This document shows positions 58,839 to 64,000 of a stretch of 64,000 nucleotides of DNA, in pieces. Source of the DNA: Ottelia alismoides. Lineage: Eukaryota > Streptophyta > Magnoliopsida > Alismatales > Hydrocharitaceae. The translations under genes and the position numbers were made by a program. The notes under the pieces are model-generated. The model ran no database searches, was not told the origin of the DNA, and saw nothing but the letters and a program-made list of their open reading frames with translations. Every line of letters begins with the position of its first letter. Positions within the stretch are counted from its first letter, which is position 1. The stretch is taken from contig JAZKJV010001876.1 in the NCBI GenBank assembly GCA_037367405.1, positions 2,108,001 through 2,172,000 of the forward strand, given 5' to 3'.

Positions 58839-60560
58839 TCAACCAGGATCATACTGAATTTTCTGCTTCTTGTGTGTATACTGATCGCTAGCTGTAACAG
58901 TAGAGCCTCTTCTGTAAGTGAACTCTGTACATGGCATAGCTCTCTTTTCTGAAATATGCGTCTCTGGAGTCAGACTACAGAAGGTGTCTATATGTGTCAG
59001 CATTACACCATCCGACTCTCTATGTTGAATAGACTGTATGACCTGTGTAATGTATTCGATGGACTCTTGTGCTGTAATATGTGTTCTTTCAATCTGCGGC
59101 ACAGAGATATCTACTGCAGGTGACTGCTCATCTGAGTCTGATATGAACTCTGTCTCTGTATGTGAACAATCATCCGAAGAACTAGGTACCAAGTGATCTA
59201 CCCTATCCTCTTGTAGGATATCTTGGGTATCAAAATAAACACTCTCAAGATCAAGTGATTGTGTCTCATCTATGTTCTGGCAATCTTCCGTAAGACTGGT
59301 GTCCTCTGAAGTGAATGACAATACTGATCTAGGACTGCTACATTCTCTTTCCATCTCAATGTGTATCTCTCCGTTGTCTGTTCGGAATGATACTCTCCCA
59401 GCATCATAATCGAAGAGTGCTCTTGCTGTCTGCAAAAAGGGTCTCCCGAGAATGATTGGAGCAAGGTGTAACTGAGTAGGGCATGTCATGTCTAGGACTG
59501 TAAAGTCCACGGGAAACTGCGAGCCCTGAACAGTCATGATAATGTTCCTTAACACACCTCTAGGTCTCTTTATAGATCGATCTGCAAACTGAAGAATCGC
59601 CCGTGATTTATAAAGAGGACCTAGCTTGAGCTTATCAAGCAAAGAGGACGGAAGTAAATTGATCGAGGAACCATTATCTAAGAGAGTTCGATGGAATGTA
59701 GTGTCTTCAATCTGACAGTTGACATAGTGAGCTCCCAAATCTTTCTTCTTCTTCGGTACCTTGTTCCGAATTGCACATGAAGTTGCCTTGGTCAATATAT
59801 GCTTCTCAACTCGTGATCTCTTTTTCCTACGCGTAGTGCATCGGTTCCTCAACTGATTCTTGAGCGTAGGAAAATGATCCAAGGCATCGTTTAGTGGAAT
59901 CTTCAGAAATATGTGATCTTTCAGTAAGCGTTCTGCTTCTGGAGTGACAAAATTATTTTTTGTCTTTTTCTTTCCTTTTCCAAACAAAGCATCGGGAAAA
60001 GGAATAAAGTCAGGAGTCAGAAAATCAGAACTTTTATTCAACTTATTGGAATCAGCTTGTACATCGAGAGTTTCAGAATTATCTACAAAACTCTCTAAAA
60101 CAAGGGAAGAAATGTTTTTGTCCGGGACTTCTGCCTGATCTGGCGTGATATCATTATCTGAGTCGCCAGTATCCATATCTGAACTGTTGGCATTACTCCC
60201 GTCTCTTGATTCTGCGTCCTCATCCTTTTGCGGTTTCTCCTCCTCGGCTTTTGGATCATGCTCGTGCTCCTCTAGTGCCCTCTCCTCTTCTCCAGCAGGC
60301 GTTTGCGGTGATCTACCGCTCCTGAGACGAATAAAGTTAGATAAAAATTCAGGAAATGAGATCTTACCTGTAGTATCTACCTGGTCTGGATGCCTCCTCT
60401 TGTTATTCGGGTTCATCTGAAGCTGGGCTGAGAGAGTGGTCTTTGGCACGGTTAACTCGTCCAGACGACGGTTAACCTGCTCCATCTCTGTCTTGTGCGC
60501 GATCTGGAGCGTACTCAGCATATCCATGATCTGGTTGAGCGCCTGGGCCTGTGAAGACAT
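58839..60560 (-). pseudogene. Element F: end of gag and aspartic protease, 573-codon open frame
   Basis: The longest uninterrupted gypsy frame in the window. It opens within the C-terminal part of gag, with a predicted coiled coil (MSSQAQALNQIMDML, then HKTEMEQVNRRLDEL), passes an acidic Glu/Asp/Ser-rich spacer (codons 70-150) and reaches the protease: HRTLLDNGSSINLLP at about codon 290, ILGRPFLQTARALFDY near codon 375. The active-site triplet is D-N-G as in A. A Ser/Asp/Glu-rich tail of about 150 residues ends in KKQKIQYDPG at a TGA. It is in the same frame as the gag part upstream, so the listed start is only the first Met after a stop. Confidence 0.85.
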
Positions 60561-62449
60561 CTCCGGTTCGGTGTGGTGGCCCTGGCTTGCTCCTCTCTCC
60601 TGCCTTGGCGTGAAATGCTGAGAGGTGGAAGGCTGAGAGTAGCGCTGAGGTGTGGAGGAAGATTGTTGCGGCTGCTGAAAAGAATAATTCGGTGAAAACT
60701 GAGCAGGGTGCTGATATGAATGTTGCGGTCTCTGATGGTAGACATTCGGATGAGACTACTGTGGCGTGAAGCTCTGGCGGTGCTGGAATTGCGGACGTCC
60801 GTGCTGCGGATGACCGTACGGCTGCTGCGGCTGTTGGTTCGGTATACTCGGTTGCTGCATCGGAGTATACCAAATCCCGTTGATCTCGAAAGTGGATTGC
60901 GGCTCCACCTCCATCTCTGCGGTGCTGGTGATATGGCCAGGATTGGCATGAGACTGATCCTCATGCCAATCGAGCTGCGGAATCTCGGACTCGCTCTGGA
61001 TGTAATGGATCTGACGGGTGGGTGGAGCAGGTGCAATCCTCCGTGCTGGCTGTGAAGAAGTCTGGCTCTGCTGGTACTGGAGCTGAAGATCAGAGACCTT
61101 CTTCGAAAGATCACTCAGCTGCAGAGGTAGAGATGAGAGTTTCTCCAACTCTCGCAGCGGCTGTAGGTCCTGGACCTGCTTGTGAATCACGTCCACCAAC
61201 GTCAACTTCTCGCTAATAAAGCCCATGTTGGTGTTGGATTCAGAATCTGATATATTTGCCACCTTGTGATGCTCTCGGTGATGTGGTAGCTGCGAGGCTT
61301 TCTGAAATGCCCGAGTAGAGTTTACAACTCTCGAGTTCTCGGCCATCCCTTCGAAGATGGCCCAGACTGACTCGGCATCCTTGTTCAAGTAACTGCCGCC
61401 ACATGCAGCACTCACGAGCCCCTGAACTTCCGGCTGGAGTCCTTCGAAATAATTTTGCACTAGCACCTTCATTGGTATCTCATGATGCGGACATCTCTCC
61501 GTCAGGTCCTTGAATCGATCCCATGACTCATGGAATGATTCGTTCGGCAATTGCGTAAAGTTGGAGATCTGACTCCTCATCATGTTCGTCCTTCCTAGAG
61601 GAAAATATTTGCGCAGGAGGTGGACTTCAGGTCGTCCCACGTGGAGATTTCTCTTCCCAGATGGCTCAGCCAATAAAGGGCCTTATCGGCTAATGCAAAA
61701 GGGAAAGCTTTGAGGCGCACGGCTTCCTGCGTTACTCCTGGATAGCAAGTCGTTCCGCAGATCATCTCAAACTGCTGCAAAAACGTGAACGGCTCCTCTG
61801 CGGCATTCCCATAGTACTTGGGAAGCAAGGAGATGAAGGACGGTCGGAGTTCGTATGGCCCTTGATTCAGCGGTAGCCGAATCCAATGGTGGAGCGTTCT
61901 TGCGCCCGGGTCATACTCGTCCCGTAAAGTTGCGGGAACCGCAGGCGGTAACTGGTTCCCGGCCCCTGCTCGCAGCGCGGCTATTTGCCCTTGTAATTCC
62001 GTCTGAACTCGGAATTGTTCTCGAATTTGTAGATTCATCTGCTGAAGTGTATCGAGAATCCCAGTAGTAATATCTGCAGCTTCTGATCTTCCGTCATCTT
62101 GCTCCTCGGCTGCTGCCCTCTCTTCTGTTGCTGGTGCTTTACCGCGAGCCATCGGCTTCGAGTCGTCTGGAAAAGAAAAGCTCTCGTAAGCACTCAGTGA
62201 TAGTTCAGCTGGAGATGATTTATTGAGACGAGAGTCTGTCTCAATTTTCTGGCCAGGAGGTGAGGGAGTCTGGGTCTGACTCGCCTCGAGATCTAAGAGG
62301 ACCGGTTCGGAAAGAGAGTCATCCCGAGCCTGTGAAGGCATACGTTCGACGGTGGACTGTTGAAGGCTCACAGGGTCTGAGCTGAAAAGTCGTCGAGACG
62401 TCATCTTCGACGTCAAGAGAAAAGTTGGGAGAGCACGTGTACGATTCAA
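60561..62449 (-). pseudogene. gag: Element F: gag (Athila-type), one frameshift and one stop
   Basis: Gag forms the particle. The start MNRTRALPTF is the first Met of the open frame; a Met 15 codons further is possible. A Ser-rich N-terminus and a coiled segment (DTLQQMNLQIREQFRVQTEL) precede the core: RPSFISLLPKYYG, LKAFPFALADKALYWL, then after a one-base shift near 61630 RKYFPLGRTNMM, FHESWDRFKDLTERCPHHEI and GLQPEVQGLVSAACGGSYLN. A proline/glutamine-rich part follows (QQPYGHPQHGRPQFQHRQ), then a TAG at 60756-60758, beyond which the same frame continues into 60560. Only these two lesions separate it from one chain running through protease. Better preserved than gag of A. Confidence 0.87.
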
Positions 62450-63580
62450 GAGAGAGATAAATGCGAAAGCCGCGGAAACTCACGCCCTGCAAGCAAACAC
62501 AAAGCAAACCCCGTTTTCACCAACTCAACCCTGATGAAGACCGTAAGAGTTCGGTCTTTTATCTTTTCGGTTTTAGGGTTTTAATTAGCAAACAAATTAT
62601 TACGTTTTATCGTGCGCTGTGCGAGCTGATAGGTACCCGATTTATTTCTCGCGATACTGTCTCGAGTCCTTACAGAGGATCACTTGTTTGCAGCCAGTAT
62701 GGAGGCAAGTACGGACCGTTTCCGGCTACCCGTGTTGCTTGGGGACGGTGCCTTACGCGATGTCCTCTAAATCCCCCACTCTGCTAAGTATTCTCGGACC
62801 GTTGCCGGCTACCCGAGCTTCCTCACTGACAAGACAGTGATCAGGTGTATGAACTAAGTAGTATTTTGAAAAATATCGGTTCTTAGATTAAGTGTCGTCT
62901 CTCGCTCGCGCACTCTGAGAAATGTGCGGGGGTTACTCTCCCAAAATCAATTGAATCGATTTACGGTTTTTGATCAGATATTTTTAGCAGTCCCAATTTT
63001 AGTTTTGCGTTTTTTATGGTATTTTCAAACAACGTCTATTTTTTTATCTTTTTGTTTAAAAACCCTAAAGCAAGCACCTAGGTTGCAAGTCCTAAAACTA
63101 GCTACGTGGCACAAGCAGATAGAGTAAAAACCTAAACAATCATCTAGAAAATCGCGGAAAACCGATAAACGATGAAAAAGCCGCGGTGGGTGCCCTGATT
63201 CACCAGATACACGGTATCCGATGAATCAAGCCCCTAAAAAAATGAATGTTTATTGCTAGTTACAACTCTCTCCCTTTCTCTCTCTTTTTACAAAGGATAC
63301 TAAGTCTTTGCTCCTCTACAGTCGACTCGTGAAGAAGGAGCCGACCTCTGCCCTTTCAACTGACTCGGCTTCCGAAGAAACCGGTTGATCCTGCAGGCCC
63401 TGCAAAGATGATTAGCACAAAAGATTTGATCGAGAAAGCCGAGAAAGCCGTAAAGAAACTAATAAGAAAACTCAGAAAACAACGCACGAAAAAGCCGCAC
63501 GAAAAACCGTACGAAAAACAAAACAAAGAGAAGAAAAAGAATAAAATCACGAAAAACAAAAATAAAGGGAATCTAACGCC
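62450..63580 (-). mobile_element. Leader of element F
   Basis: Noncoding leader between primer site and gag. It shares with Z a block near 62925-63010 (TTACTCTCCCAAAA, then GCAGTCCCAATTTTA) and the segment near 63330-63420. The Lys-rich frame at 63408-63614 and its Phe-rich reverse come from A-rich sequence. Confidence 0.7.
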
Positions 63581-63598
63581 TCCCCGGCAATGGTGCCA
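63581..63598 (-). promoter_or_regulatory. Primer binding site of F (tRNA-Asp)
   Basis: The minus strand reads TGGCACCATTGCCGGGGA, two changes from the exact tRNA-Asp complement. It lies three bases from the LTR end and fixes F's orientation. Confidence 0.88.
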
Positions 63599-63601
63599 TT
63601 T

Positions 63602-64000
63602 TGATGCGGTCTAAAAGAATCGAGTTTCGTGGCTTTCTTTTTATTTGATGAAGAAAGTGGTCGAAAGCCGCGAAACAAGTTTTGATTCTTTAAAACCTAT
63701 CAAACAATTTACGGTTCTCTGTCGGAAAACCATTCACTAATATTTATCCAGGCAAGTGTTCCTGGGTCGAACTCAAGGAGGCAGAATATATTCCCTAGAT
63801 TTCTCTTCTCGTAATTTTATTTTAATTCTTCTCTAAGTCAAAACGCTTTTTCTGGTGATTTTTATTTTTATTATTTTTATTTGATTTTATTCTTTTCAAT
63901 TTTTTTTAATTTTCAAAAAGGGATATTTTTCAAAAGATTTATTTATTATATAGTAGGTGGATAGAATATAGGTGATATGATATAGTAAGGGTGAACGAGG
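63602..64000 (-). mobile_element. 5' LTR of element F, inner end (cut by the window edge)
   Basis: On the minus strand it ends CCGCATCA three bases before the primer site; its plus-strand start TGATGCGG matches the LTR end form of Z (TGACGAACCGC). Only the last 399 bases are in the window. No coding. Confidence 0.8.

Noticed and set aside
63383..63396. GGTTGATCCTGC, as at the start of 18S rRNA
   Set aside because: Only about a dozen bases match and the following sequence is not rRNA; it is part of F's leader.
63356..63614. Lys-rich frame and Phe-rich reverse frame
   Set aside because: A-rich leader of F next to the primer site; no conservation and no motif.

Overview
The window is plant nuclear heterochromatin. 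It is made almost entirely of transposable elements nested inside one another, and I found no host protein gene, rRNA or tRNA gene. The evidence for a flowering plant is: Ty3/gypsy elements of the Athila type primed by tRNA-Asp, Ty1/copia elements primed by initiator tRNA-Met, and a CACTA (En/Spm) transposon with a TNP2 transposase. I cannot name the species. The GC-rich LTR segments rich in CACGTG would fit a monocot, but that is a weak hint. I use one-letter names for the elements.

Left part (1-19682). Z (minus strand, runs off the left edge) is an Athila-type element with a 3.04-kb LTR (2596-5638), a perfect tRNA-Asp primer site and an internal region without gag-pol. It sits in T (5639-7164), an LTR piece ending GGTCGTGACA that looks like a Tekay/Del chromovirus LTR. 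T in turn interrupts the 5' LTR of A (7165-19682), an Athila-type element with decayed gag, protease, RT, RNase H and integrase and a complete 3.03-kb 3' LTR.

Middle part (19683-41979). A sits in the leader of B, a Ty1/copia element whose 5' LTR lies outside the window. B also hosts C (20121-30675), a young copia element with nearly identical 2.5-kb LTRs and the target duplication ATTTG but dead coding. B hosts K (34361-39007) too, a CACTA transposon flanked by TGT inside B's RNase H domain. B's 3' LTR ends at 41979.

Right part (41980-64000). B lies in the reverse transcriptase of D, the oldest layer (Athila type). D is also split between RNase H and integrase by S, a 4.8-kb solo LTR with target duplication TGAAT. 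S carries two related hairpin MITEs. D's 3' LTR (50510-52330) is followed by a degenerate primer site and by E, a second gag-pol-less internal region, then a truncated LTR (55446 to about 57644), a rearranged copia fragment G and finally F (minus strand). F codes for gag and protease only: RT, RNase H and integrase are deleted in frame.

Inferred order of insertion: D first, then B and S into D; A, C and K into B; T into A; Z into T. No element looks fully autonomous. The most interesting points are the non-autonomous set (Z, E, F, C), which keeps cis signals without a full enzyme set, a repeated hairpin plus G-run module shared by Z, E and F, a nearly intact TNP2 gene broken by one TGA, and a palindromic MITE pair. 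All comparisons are by eye; percentages are hand counts.
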